This document shows positions 1 to 8,281 of a DNA stretch of 8,296 bases, piece after piece. Source of the stretch: UMGS1474 sp050946775. Its GTDB lineage: Bacteria > Bacillota > Clostridia > Oscillospirales > Acutalibacteraceae. The notes beneath the pieces were generated by a model. The model made no database searches, was not told the origin of the DNA, and was given only the letters and a program-made list of their open reading frames with translations. The stretch lies in the NCBI GenBank assembly GCA_050946775.1, contig JBMNVL010000083.1:1-8296 (forward strand), in the 5' to 3' direction. Each line of letters begins with the position of its first letter. Positions within the stretch are counted from its first letter, which is position 1. A program made the position numbers and the translations under genes.

Positions 1-1380
1 CAAAAACGCCGCCGTCGGTACTTTGGAAGTAAAGATCACGCCGTATTCGCTTACGGTGCTGCCGGCCGGGATGGAGGTCTGGGCGATCACCGTCAGGGTA
101 AAGGTTTCGCTGCCTTGCGCGTAAGTCGCCTGCTGCAGCACCACGGCGGGAGCAATCGGCTCGGCGTCGGCTGTGAGAACGGCAGCGATGTTGTTGTCGC
201 CGCTGACGTAGAAGGTATAGCGGCTCTTGCCAAAGCCCACCTTGGCGCCGTCGAGCACCCAGTAGGCGACCTCGCCTTCGGCGGTGACGGTGATCTGCTG
301 GTCAAAACCGAGATCGGTCGAGCCGTCCACGGCATAATCAGCATTGCCGAAGCTGGTGCCCGAAACGGTAACCATCGTGCTGTCCAGCGGGATCTTCTCG
401 ATGGCCGCCGAGCCGGGGATCATGGCGCCGTAAACTTCCAATTCCGCGAACTGGGGACGGCCGTCGCCGGTGTTTTTGGTGACCAGAATTTTCAAAAACT
501 GTACTCTGGTGCCTTGTGGCATCGTCAGAACAAGAGTGCTCTTTTCATCTTTTCCAAAGGTGTAATCCTGTGCTTCGATCAGGGTGGTATACTCCGCTCC
601 ATCGGTGCTGCCCAGCACCTCGATGGTCTGGACGCGGTCACCCCAACTGGTGGGAAGTTGGATAACGACGGCGCTGACTTCGCACAAGCCCTTGAAGTTC
701 ACCGCGAGCCAACCCGGCATATTGTTGGGACGCCATTGATCATTCGCGTTATAGAATTTGCCGTCGATCAGGCGCTCAAGGGGATCGCCGCTGCCGGAAG
801 AGAAAAACTGATCCACCGTCAGCGCCATTTTGCCGATCACCGGCATACCGGCCGAATCGGGATCGGCGTATCCGTAGATTTCCCATTCGCCGAGTTGGGC
901 GCGGCCGTTTTCGCCGCTATCGGTGTTGGAGGTGATCTCCAGCTGCAGACTGGAGGCCTTCACCGGCTCGTCCAGCGTTACGGTGACGACGTTGCTGTTC
1001 GCCGAATGGAAGGACAGGGTGGTTTCCTTCACCGGGGTAAAGGTCAGCCCGTTGGTGCTGACGCTGATCACGGCGTCCTCGTTGCGGTCGCCCCAATGAC
1101 CGGGCAGCTTGAAGACGAAATGGTCCACCATGTAAACGGCGTCCAAAAACACCGTCAGCTTGTGGGAACAGGGGTTGGAACCGGTTTTGCTGCTGTTCCA
1201 GAACGAGCCTTGATCGCCGTCGATGGCGTTGGTGGCCGGAAAAGCAGCGTCAGCGCTGGTAGCGGAGAGCGTCGCCCCGGACAGGTCGATCTTTTGGACC
1301 GCCGGGGTATCGGCCAGCGCCATCGGCACCACGGTCAGCAGCAGACCAATCACGGTCAAAACGGACAGCAAGCGTTTCAT
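1..1380 (-). CDS. Secreted protein with two tandem discoidin (F5/8 type C) domains, 3' end outside window
   Basis: The frame is open on the minus strand from an ATG at 1380 to the window edge, giving 460 residues with no stop, so the C-terminus is missing. Residues 1-23 form a signal peptide: a KR pair, a hydrophobic core, then ALA before an Asp-Thr-Pro start of the mature protein. Residues about 30-170 and 182-317 are two related domains. Each carries an LPxxWGDR motif (92-99 and 242-249) and ends in a GR-x-Q-x-x-E-x-E-(I/V)-Y-G strand (159-170, 307-318), the pattern of F5/8 type C/CBM32-like domains that bind glycans on surfaces. Residues about 330-405 and 410 onward look like further beta-sandwich modules. 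An AGGAGG at 1390-1395 supports the start. The protein is probably exported to the surface for carbohydrate attachment. Any catalytic domain would lie beyond the window, so glycosidase activity cannot be claimed. Domain assignment is by eye. Confidence 0.85.
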   Translation of the reverse strand, partial: MKRLLSVLTVIGLLLTVVPMALADTPAVQKIDLSGATLSATSADAAFPATNAIDGDQGSFWNSSKTGSNPCSHKLTVFLDAVYMVDHFVFKLPGHWGDRNEDAVISVSTNGLTFTPVKETTLSFHSANSNVVTVTLDEPVKASSLQLEITSNTDSGENGRAQLGEWEIYGYADPDSAGMPVIGKMALTVDQFFSSGSGDPLERLIDGKFYNANDQWRPNNMPGWLAVNFKGLCEVSAVVIQLPTSWGDRVQTIEVLGSTDGAEYTTLIEAQDYTFGKDEKSTLVLTMPQGTRVQFLKILVTKNTGDGRPQFAELEVYGAMIPGSAAIEKIPLDSTMVTVSGTSFGNADYAVDGSTDLGFDQQITVTAEGEVAYWVLDGAKVGFGKSRYTFYVSGDNNIAAVLTADAEPIAPAVVLQQATYAQGSETFTLTVIAQTSIPAGSTVSEYGVIFTSKVPTAAFL

Positions 1381-1389
1381 ACTGAATTG

Positions 1390-1395
1390 CCTCCT
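1390..1395 (-). promoter_or_regulatory. Ribosome binding site of the discoidin-domain gene
   Basis: On the minus strand this reads AGGAGG inside a longer AAAAGGAGG, 9 bases before the ATG at 1380. It fixes the start of a gene that has no stop codon inside the window. Confidence 0.8.
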
Positions 1396-1426
1396 TTTGC
1401 GTTTTTGTCGTCCAATGTAACATTTC

Positions 1427-1454
1427 AATATAATACTACACCTAAATGAGGCAA
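1427..1454 (-). promoter_or_regulatory. Predicted sigma-A promoter of the discoidin-domain gene
   Basis: Read on the minus strand, TTGCCT (1454-1449) is followed after 16 bases by TATATT (1432-1427), giving a leader of about 40 bases before the ATG at 1380. An overlapping choice is TTTTTG (1457-1452), 16 bases, TATTAT (1435-1430). The stretch is much more AT-rich than the flanking genes. The -35 box is imperfect, which fits a promoter that needs an activator. Confidence 0.5.
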
Positions 1455-1460
1455 AAAGTC

Positions 1461-1492
1461 TTCCTGTTTTTATTCCTGTTTTTCCTGTTTTT
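1461..1492. repeat. Three direct copies of TTCCTGTTTTT upstream of the surface-protein promoter
   Basis: Identical 11-base copies lie at 1461-1471, 1473-1483 and 1482-1492; the last two share two bases. On the minus strand each reads AAAAACAGGAA. The first and third copies start exactly 21 bases apart, two helical turns, and the array ends 6 bases upstream of the predicted -35 box at 1454. The layout resembles an activator binding array, and the neighbouring AraC-family gene is the obvious candidate, but binding is inference. The repeat could also be low-complexity T-rich sequence. Confidence 0.55.
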
Positions 1493-1501
1493 AGCACAGT
1501 A

Positions 1502-1535
1502 AAACGCCCCTTTTCGTTTTTGAAAGGGGGCGTTG
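1502..1535 (-). terminator. Rho-independent terminator of the AraC-family gene
   Basis: Bases 1503-1514 pair with 1523-1534 (AACGCCCCTTTT with AAAGGGGGCGTT, one T-G wobble). C1515-G1522 closes a six-base loop. On the minus strand the stem begins 13 bases after the stop of the regulator gene and runs into TTTT at its end, so it should separate that gene from the downstream surface-protein gene. The T-run is short, so termination strength is uncertain. The stem is also nearly symmetric and could act in both directions. Confidence 0.75.
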
Positions 1536-1546
1536 TTTGTCCTTTA

Positions 1547-2416
1547 TCAATCGATCGGCGCGGCGCGGTACTGCGCCGGGCTTTTGCCGGTGATCCGCTT
1601 GAAGGCGCTGTAGAAGTTGGACAGACTGTTGAAGCCGCAGGCCTGGGCGATGTCCAGCACGTCGGCGTCGGAATATTTCAGCCGCTGGGTGGCTTCGATC
1701 ACCCGCATTTTCACGATGTATTCCTTGGGGCTCAACCCGTTGGCGGCGCGAAACAGCCGGCAAAAATAGGAAGGCGTCACGTGCATAATGGCGGCCAGAT
1801 CGTCCAGCGAGAGCGGCTCGGCGAAATGCTCCGACACGTAGTTGAGCACCTGCTCCATATCGGGGTGAGGAGACGCGCTGCGTTCCCCGGCCGGACGAAC
1901 CAGATCGAAATGCCGCAGCAAATCGCTCAACAACCCCACCAGCCGCGCCTTGATCACCGCGGGATGCGCCGGCAGCCGGCGGTCGAATTCTTCGCGGATC
2001 ATGTCAAACTGGCGCGAGACGTCGGCGAACAGAGGGTTGTCCCGGTCGAGCTTGTGGGAAAAATTCCGGCTGCGGTCAAAAAACATCGCCAGCAGCGCCT
2101 GATCCTCCGACAGGATGGGATCGCTCCAGATAAAACGCGGCTCGAATTCCAGCGCCACGTTGACCAGAATCTCGTCGCCGGTGTTCCACATCCCGTGGCT
2201 TTCCATGTTGTTGAACAACACCATATCGCCCGGCCCGACCGGGTAGACGGCTTTACCCACCCGGTATTCGCCCCGCCCAGACTGGATGCGGGACAGTTCC
2301 AGCGTGTGGTGGGTATGCGGGCCGACGCGAGAGTCGACGTCCAGATGGACGACCGACAGCTTGACCAAGGTATTGCCCGGCACCTGCAAAAACTCGTTGT
2401 GCCACGTGTGGCTCAT
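1547..2416 (-). CDS. AraC-family transcriptional regulator with N-terminal cupin domain
   Basis: This is a 289-residue protein, the usual length for two-domain AraC regulators. Residues about 15-95 form a cupin-like sensing domain, with the H34-x-H36-H37-x-x-E40 cluster and a GPGD turn at 61-64 typical of sugar-sensing members. Residues about 186-285 carry the paired helix-turn-helix unit: the first helix pair near 205-226 and the second near 254-276, with the family's I-A-x-x-C-G-F and F-K-R-x-x-G-x-S-P-x-x-Y-R signatures. An AAGGAGG at 2424-2430 sits 7 bases before the ATG, and a near-consensus promoter lies upstream. It probably binds a sugar or related ligand and controls the downstream surface-protein gene, the divergent operon, or both. 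The ligand and targets cannot be read from the sequence. Confidence 0.93.
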   Translation of the reverse strand: MSHTWHNEFLQVPGNTLVKLSVVHLDVDSRVGPHTHHTLELSRIQSGRGEYRVGKAVYPVGPGDMVLFNNMESHGMWNTGDEILVNVALEFEPRFIWSDPILSEDQALLAMFFDRSRNFSHKLDRDNPLFADVSRQFDMIREEFDRRLPAHPAVIKARLVGLLSDLLRHFDLVRPAGERSASPHPDMEQVLNYVSEHFAEPLSLDDLAAIMHVTPSYFCRLFRAANGLSPKEYIVKMRVIEATQRLKYSDADVLDIAQACGFNSLSNFYSAFKRITGKSPAQYRAAPID

Positions 2417-2447
2417 CGGCCCACCTCCTTATTCTCCCCATATGAAA

Positions 2448-2476
2448 ATTATGCCATATTATCGGCGGAATGTCAA
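2448..2476 (-). promoter_or_regulatory. Strong sigma-A promoter of the AraC-family gene
   Basis: On the minus strand a perfect TTGACA (2476-2471) is followed after 17 bases by CATAAT (2453-2448), preceded by TGG as an extended -10. Transcription should start near 2441, giving a leader of about 25 bases that contains the AAGGAGG site. The promoter faces away from the rightward promoter at 2481. Confidence 0.8.
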
Positions 2477-2486
2477 TTGGTTTACA
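2471..2486. promoter_or_regulatory. Imperfect dyad joining the two divergent -35 boxes
   Basis: The 16 bases have symmetric arms TGTnAA and TTnACA around a four-base centre. Each arm holds the -35 box of one divergent promoter, so a protein bound here would cover both. The symmetry may simply reflect two outward-facing -35 consensus boxes, so its role as an operator is uncertain. Confidence 0.35.
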
Positions 2487-2509
2487 ATGGCAAAAAAATG
2501 TGGTATACT
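2481..2509 (+). promoter_or_regulatory. Sigma-A promoter of the three-gene operon
   Basis: TTTACA (2481-2486) is separated by 17 bases from TATACT (2504-2509), with TGG just before it forming an extended -10. The start point should be near 2516, about 27 bases before the first ATG. No other promoter-like AT-rich gap exists before 8218, so this one probably serves all three genes. Confidence 0.78.
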
Positions 2510-2514
2510 ACCAC
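2500..2514. promoter_or_regulatory. Perfect palindrome over the -10 box, candidate repressor operator
   Basis: GTGGTA and TACCAC are perfect inverted arms around the three bases TAC, and they enclose the whole -10 box of the rightward promoter. A dimeric repressor bound here would block polymerase. The TGGT/ACCA arms recall sites of GntR- or LacI-type repressors, but no such gene lies in the window, and AraC proteins usually use direct repeats. The regulator is therefore unknown. Confidence 0.5.
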
Positions 2515-2529
2515 CATACACGCCCGTTC

Positions 2530-2535
2530 AGGAGG
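2530..2535 (+). promoter_or_regulatory. Ribosome binding site that fixes the start of the 603-residue protein
   Basis: AGGAGG ends 7 bases before the ATG at 2543. The reading frame stays open far upstream, across the opposite-strand regulator gene, so this site and the promoter decide the start. Confidence 0.85.
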
Positions 2536-2542
2536 GACACGC

Positions 2543-4354
2543 ATGAAGGATAAACTCGCCGCCTTGGCGGCTTTGATACGGCGCTGGATCCGGCAATATC
2601 CCCGTCGGGCGGTGGCCGTTGCGGCGGCAGCGGCGGTGCTGGCGCTGACGGTCGGCGTGCTGATCAGCCGCCCGGCCGATCCCGCTGCCGATCCTGATGA
2701 TCCCGGTGCTCCCATCGTGGACGAGGACGCCGTTACCCATGCCGCCGGTACGCTGGACGCCAAGCTGTATGCCCTGCGTCAGGCCGCGCAGAAGGATGGC
2801 CTTGCCAAAGCGCCCTTCGTGGTCTTTTTCTCCGCCACCGACGGCAAAGAGCGCGCCGGGGTGGTCCACGCCGTCGGCGATTCGGCCGACGGGGCGTGGC
2901 AGGCCGCCGAGCAGGCGCTGCGCGACTGGGTGAGCGAACGGGCGATCAAGCCGATCTGGCTGCGGGCGGACGTGGTGTATAAGACCGCCGCAGTGACCGC
3001 CGGGGAACTGGAGGAGCGGATCAAGGCGAGTCCGGCGGGCGGATTCCGGCAGGGGATCGCCTTTGACGGGAATTTTTCAACGGCGCTGCTGGAGGGCGAG
3101 CTCAACGGCGCCGGCATCGTGGATCATCAAAACGACCGGCTGGATCTGGCGGCCGCCAACGTCTATCTGGCGGGGGCCGGAAGACCCGGCCTGTCGGTGG
3201 TGCCGGACAAACTGACGCTCTTCTCCACCGCCGGCTATATCTGCGGTGAGGACGACGTCGCCGTGGCTTTGGAGCGGGACGGCGTGTTCACCGGGCAGCG
3301 GATGGTGACCGATCCGGATCAAAAAGCGATCGGCGCCGCCGTCAGCAGTGCCACGCGGTATCTGTCGGGCGTGGTGCGGGACGACGGGCGGTTTTTGTAC
3401 AGCTATCAGGCATCGACCGACCGCCGCTCGACCGGGTACAACATGGTGCGCCATTGCGGCACTCTTTGGAGCTTGTGCGAGCAGGAAAACACGGCGCTGC
3501 GCCTGCCCATCGACCGGGCGATCGCGTATTTGCAGACCCAGCTGGTCAACCGGACGGGCGAAGCGTACGTTCGCCAGTCGGAGGACGAGGTGTCGCTGGG
3601 CGGCAACGCCCTGGCGGTGGTGGCGCTTTGCGCCTACGCCGACCGGTACGGCACCGAGGAAACGGAATCGCTGATCCGGGAACTGGCCAACGGCGTTTTG
3701 CGTATGCAGCGGGAGGACGGCGGCTTTGACCATATGCTCAGCGCGGCCGACCTGTCGGTGACCCAGCCGGTTCGCAGCGCCTATTTTGACGGCGAAGCGG
3801 CCTTCGCGCTGGCGCGGGCATACGCCGTTACCGGGGACGAGCGGTATCTGGAGGCGGCCAAAAAAGCCGCCGACTGGATGATCGGCGCCGGATACGGCCG
3901 CAACGGCGACCATTGGGTGGCTTACGCCGTCAACGAGCTGACCAAGTACGAACCGCTGGAGCGGTATTTCCAGCTGGGGATCGACAATCTGAACGCCCAC
4001 ATCCTGCCCCTGACGAACAAACAAACGCCGTCGCCCACCGGGTTGGAGCTGCTGGCGGCGTCCTTTGAGATGCTGACCCGTATGCAGGACCAGCATCTGT
4101 TCCCGCGCCTGGTGGACGGGGTGGATATGCCCGAACTCGCCAAGCTGATCGGCCTGCGGATCGAGCGGCTGATGAGCGGGTATTTCCGGCCGGAAACGGC
4201 GATGTATATGGCCCGTCCCGACCGGATCAACGGCACGTTTTACGTCCGCTCCGACCGTTTCCGGGTGCGCATCGACGATCAGCAGCACGCCATCGGCGGG
4301 CTGACGGTCATGCTGCGGCATTACGACGCCTGGCGTGCCGCGCTGGGAGACTGA
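2543..4354 (+). CDS. Membrane-anchored alpha/alpha-barrel (six-hairpin-like) protein, substrate unknown
   Basis: The product has 603 residues. Residues 13-22 are arginine-rich and are followed by one hydrophobic helix (about 23-42). An acidic, proline-rich linker (about 43-62) comes next, so most of the protein should lie outside the membrane as an uncleaved signal anchor. Residues about 65-255 form a mixed alpha/beta region I do not recognise. Residues about 265-600 show helical pairs with short conserved loops typical of alpha/alpha-barrel enzymes: DDGRF (280-284), YNMVRHCGT (299-307), EDGGFD (391-396), YFDGEAAFALARAY (414-427), DHW (456-458) and DDQQHAIGG (578-586). Such folds occur in glycoside hydrolases, epimerases, lyases and terpene cyclase-like proteins. 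A role on cell-wall or surface glycan is plausible but unproven, and no catalytic residue can be named with confidence. Its stop is one base before the next start, implying translational coupling. Confidence 0.85.
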   Translation: MKDKLAALAALIRRWIRQYPRRAVAVAAAAAVLALTVGVLISRPADPAADPDDPGAPIVDEDAVTHAAGTLDAKLYALRQAAQKDGLAKAPFVVFFSATDGKERAGVVHAVGDSADGAWQAAEQALRDWVSERAIKPIWLRADVVYKTAAVTAGELEERIKASPAGGFRQGIAFDGNFSTALLEGELNGAGIVDHQNDRLDLAAANVYLAGAGRPGLSVVPDKLTLFSTAGYICGEDDVAVALERDGVFTGQRMVTDPDQKAIGAAVSSATRYLSGVVRDDGRFLYSYQASTDRRSTGYNMVRHCGTLWSLCEQENTALRLPIDRAIAYLQTQLVNRTGEAYVRQSEDEVSLGGNALAVVALCAYADRYGTEETESLIRELANGVLRMQREDGGFDHMLSAADLSVTQPVRSAYFDGEAAFALARAYAVTGDERYLEAAKKAADWMIGAGYGRNGDHWVAYAVNELTKYEPLERYFQLGIDNLNAHILPLTNKQTPSPTGLELLAASFEMLTRMQDQHLFPRLVDGVDMPELAKLIGLRIERLMSGYFRPETAMYMARPDRINGTFYVRSDRFRVRIDDQQHAIGGLTVMLRHYDAWRAALGD

Positions 4355-4355
4355 T

Positions 4356-6314
4356 ATGGAGAGGATCGTCAACGTCGGGGTGGTGGCGCACGTCGACGCC
4401 GGGAAAACCACCGTCACCGAGCAATTGCTCTATCGGGCGGGCGAACTGCGCCAGACCGGCAGCGTCGACAGCGGCACCACCCAGACCGACTGTCTGGAGA
4501 TCGAGCGCCAGCGGGGCATTTCGGTCCAGGCGGCGTCGGTCTCCTTCCGGGTGGGCGATACCCGGATCAACTTGATCGATACCCCCGGCCACGTCGATTT
4601 TGCGGGGGAAGTGGAACGCGCCCTGCGGGTGCTGGACGCCGCCGTACTGGTGGTGTCGGCGGTGGAAGGGATCCAGGCGCAGACCGACGTGCTGCTCGAC
4701 GCCCTGGCGCAGACCGACACCCGCGTGCTGGTGTTCATCAACAAGATCGACCGCGCCGGCAGCCGGGCGGGCGAGATGCTGGCCGAGCTGCAGGAGCGGC
4801 TGGGCTATCGCTGCCTGCCCTTCAACGCCGTCGCCGCCGAGGGCGACCGGGACTGCGCCGTAAGGGGATTCGATCCCGCCGACCCCGCCTTTGTCGAAAA
4901 CGCGGTCACCCTGCTTTCCGAAGGGGACGAGGGGCTGCTCGACCGGTATTTGGCGGGTGAGGTGACGGCCGGCGAACTCGACGGGCCGCTCAAAGAAGCG
5001 ATCCGGCGGGGCGACGCGGTGCCGGCGGTATTCGGCAGCGCGGCGCTGGGCGTCGGGATCGACGATCTCTTCACCCTGTTGGGCGGTTACACCTTCGCCG
5101 TCAAAAACCGGCGGGACGACGCTTTGTCGGCGGTGGTCTACAAGGTGACCCACGATAAGGCGATGGGCAAGATCGCCCACGTGCGGCTGTTTGGAGGCAC
5201 CATCCGCAACCGGGACGGCTTGCGGATCAACGGGGAGGACACCGGCGAAAAGGTGACCCAGATCCGCCGCTTTTCGGGCGCGAAATGGACCGATATCGGG
5301 CAGGTAAGCCGGGGGGATATCGCCGCTTTGTGCGGCGCTTCTTCCTTGAAAATCGGGGACATCATCGGCGAAATCGCCGACGCTCCGGTCTGCCGGCTGA
5401 CGGCGCCGCTGCTGGGGGTGCAGGCCATCCCGTCCGATGCCGGACAGCTGATGGAGCTGCTCGGCGCTCTGCAGGAGCTGGCGGAGGAAGATCCGCTTTT
5501 GGAAACCGAATATCTGCCCGACGAGAAGGAGATCCACGTCCGGATCACCGGCACCATTCAACTGGAGGTGCTGCAGGCGGTGCTGGCCCAGCGGTACGGG
5601 CTGGCGGTGACCTTTTCCCGCCCGTCGGTCATTTATAAAGAGACGCCCACCCGTGCCGGCGAGGGATTTGAAGCGTACACCATGCCCAAGCCCTGCTGGG
5701 CGGTCATCCGGCTGAGGATAGAGCCCGGACCCCGGGGATCGGGACTGGAATACCGTTCGATCGTCTCCCCGAAGGATCTGTTTTACCGCTACCAGACCCA
5801 TATCGAGACCGCCGTGCCCCGGGCGCTCAAGCAGGGGATGTACAACTGGGAGGTCACCGATCTCAAGGTGACTCTGATCGGCGGCCAGCACCATACCATT
5901 CACACCCATCCGCTGGACTTTTTCCTGGCCACGCCGATGGCGGTGATGGACGGGCTGCGCAACTGCGGCACCACGCTGCTCGAGCCGATGCTGCAAATGC
6001 GCATCGCCGCGCCGCAGGAACATATCGGCAGGATCATCGGGGATCTGCTGGCCATGCGGGGTGCATTCGATTCGCCGGTGATCAAAAACGGCGTCGCCGC
6101 GGTGGAAGCCCGGGTGCCGGTGGCCACGTCGCTGGATTACAGCGTCCGCCTGGCGGCGCAGACCTCCGGCCGGGGCAACGTCAGCGCCCGCTTTTGCGGG
6201 TATCAGGAGGTGGCGCTGGAGCTGGGCGCCGTCGCCAAACGGCGGGGGATCAACCCGCTGGATCGGGCCAAGTGGATCCTGGCCAACCGCAGCGCTATGA
6301 CCATGGGGGATTAA
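4356..6314 (+). CDS. Tet(M)/ribosomal-protection-type translation GTPase, EF-G family
   Basis: The product has 652 residues, against about 640 for Tet(M) and about 700 for EF-G. The ATG at 4356 has GGAG at 4346-4349; an in-frame GTG at 4335 would overlap the previous gene and lacks support. The GTPase motifs are all present: AHVDAGKT (11-18), RGIS (53-56), DTPGH (75-79), NKID (129-132) and GSA (227-229). EF-G-like domains II to V follow, including a domain IV motif EVTDLKVTL (about 500-508) and a domain V segment with SGRGNVSARF. The start, KINIG-type strand and lack of a long G' insert make it closer to Tet(M)/Tet(O) proteins than to housekeeping EF-G. The domain IV loop (509-519) lacks the Ser-Pro-Val of Tet(M) and resembles the EF-G histidine loop. 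It should bind the ribosome and hydrolyse GTP in the cytoplasm. Whether it removes tetracycline, another ligand or a stall is open. Confidence 0.92.
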   Translation: MERIVNVGVVAHVDAGKTTVTEQLLYRAGELRQTGSVDSGTTQTDCLEIERQRGISVQAASVSFRVGDTRINLIDTPGHVDFAGEVERALRVLDAAVLVVSAVEGIQAQTDVLLDALAQTDTRVLVFINKIDRAGSRAGEMLAELQERLGYRCLPFNAVAAEGDRDCAVRGFDPADPAFVENAVTLLSEGDEGLLDRYLAGEVTAGELDGPLKEAIRRGDAVPAVFGSAALGVGIDDLFTLLGGYTFAVKNRRDDALSAVVYKVTHDKAMGKIAHVRLFGGTIRNRDGLRINGEDTGEKVTQIRRFSGAKWTDIGQVSRGDIAALCGASSLKIGDIIGEIADAPVCRLTAPLLGVQAIPSDAGQLMELLGALQELAEEDPLLETEYLPDEKEIHVRITGTIQLEVLQAVLAQRYGLAVTFSRPSVIYKETPTRAGEGFEAYTMPKPCWAVIRLRIEPGPRGSGLEYRSIVSPKDLFYRYQTHIETAVPRALKQGMYNWEVTDLKVTLIGGQHHTIHTHPLDFFLATPMAVMDGLRNCGTTLLEPMLQMRIAAPQEHIGRIIGDLLAMRGAFDSPVIKNGVAAVEARVPVATSLDYSVRLAAQTSGRGNVSARFCGYQEVALELGAVAKRRGINPLDRAKWILANRSAMTMGD

Positions 6315-6319
6315 CGGCC

Positions 6320-8218
<1,899 letters not shown>

Positions 8219-8240
8219 CCAACGCGATAGTATCCCCGTA

Positions 8241-8281
8241 AACCATAACGCCCCTGCCGACCGGCAGGGGCGATGATGGTT
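8241..8281 (+). terminator. Long GC-rich hairpin ending the three-gene operon
   Basis: CGCCCCTGCCG (8249-8259) and CGGCAGGGGCG (8262-8272) are perfect 11-base arms, in practice ten pairs with a four-base loop. An outer helix AACCAT (8241-8246) with ATGGTT (8276-8281) extends it. It begins 22 bases after the ABC-F stop. The sequence that follows is only moderately T-rich, so termination is likely but may be weak, and the element could also belong to a dispersed repeat family. Confidence 0.65.

Noticed and set aside
115..1449. Open frame of 444 codons on the plus strand
   Set aside because: It lies opposite the discoidin-domain gene, which has a signal peptide, strong ribosome binding site and recognisable domains. 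The plus-strand product shows no family pattern and has no start signal.
1520..2542. Upstream extension of the 603-residue protein to 944 residues
   Set aside because: The extra 341 codons run antisense to the AraC-family gene and across both divergent promoters. The ATG at 2543 has a perfect AGGAGG and a promoter just upstream.
2510..2542. Leader peptide or attenuator before the operon, as found upstream of some ribosomal-protection and ABC-F resistance genes
   Set aside because: The leader is only about 27 bases, with no short coding sequence and no pair of alternative hairpins. The gaps at 4355 and 6315-6319 are also too short for one.
4335..4355. GTG start seven codons before the ATG of the GTPase
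   Set aside because: It would overlap the end of the preceding gene. The ATG at 4356 has a GGAG at the right distance and matches the usual start of Tet(M)-type proteins.
3077..4417. Open frame of 446 codons on the minus strand
   Set aside because: It is an antisense shadow of the barrel-protein gene, caused by high GC at third codon positions. The product is low-complexity with no recognisable domain.
4308..6023. Open frame of 571 codons on the minus strand
   Set aside because: It lies opposite the translation GTPase, whose motifs are all intact. The reverse product has the biased His/Gln/Arg/Gly composition typical of antisense frames.
4356..6314. Direct naming of the GTPase as a tetracycline-resistance gene
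   Set aside because: The family resemblance is clear, but the Ser-Pro-Val loop is absent and no mobile-element context is present, so a resistance name would overstate the evidence.
6194..6319. ATG 42 codons before the chosen start of the ABC-F protein
   Set aside because: The added residues read as an out-of-frame shadow of the GTPase C-terminus, while ABC-F proteins begin just before the first strand, as the ATG at 6320 does.
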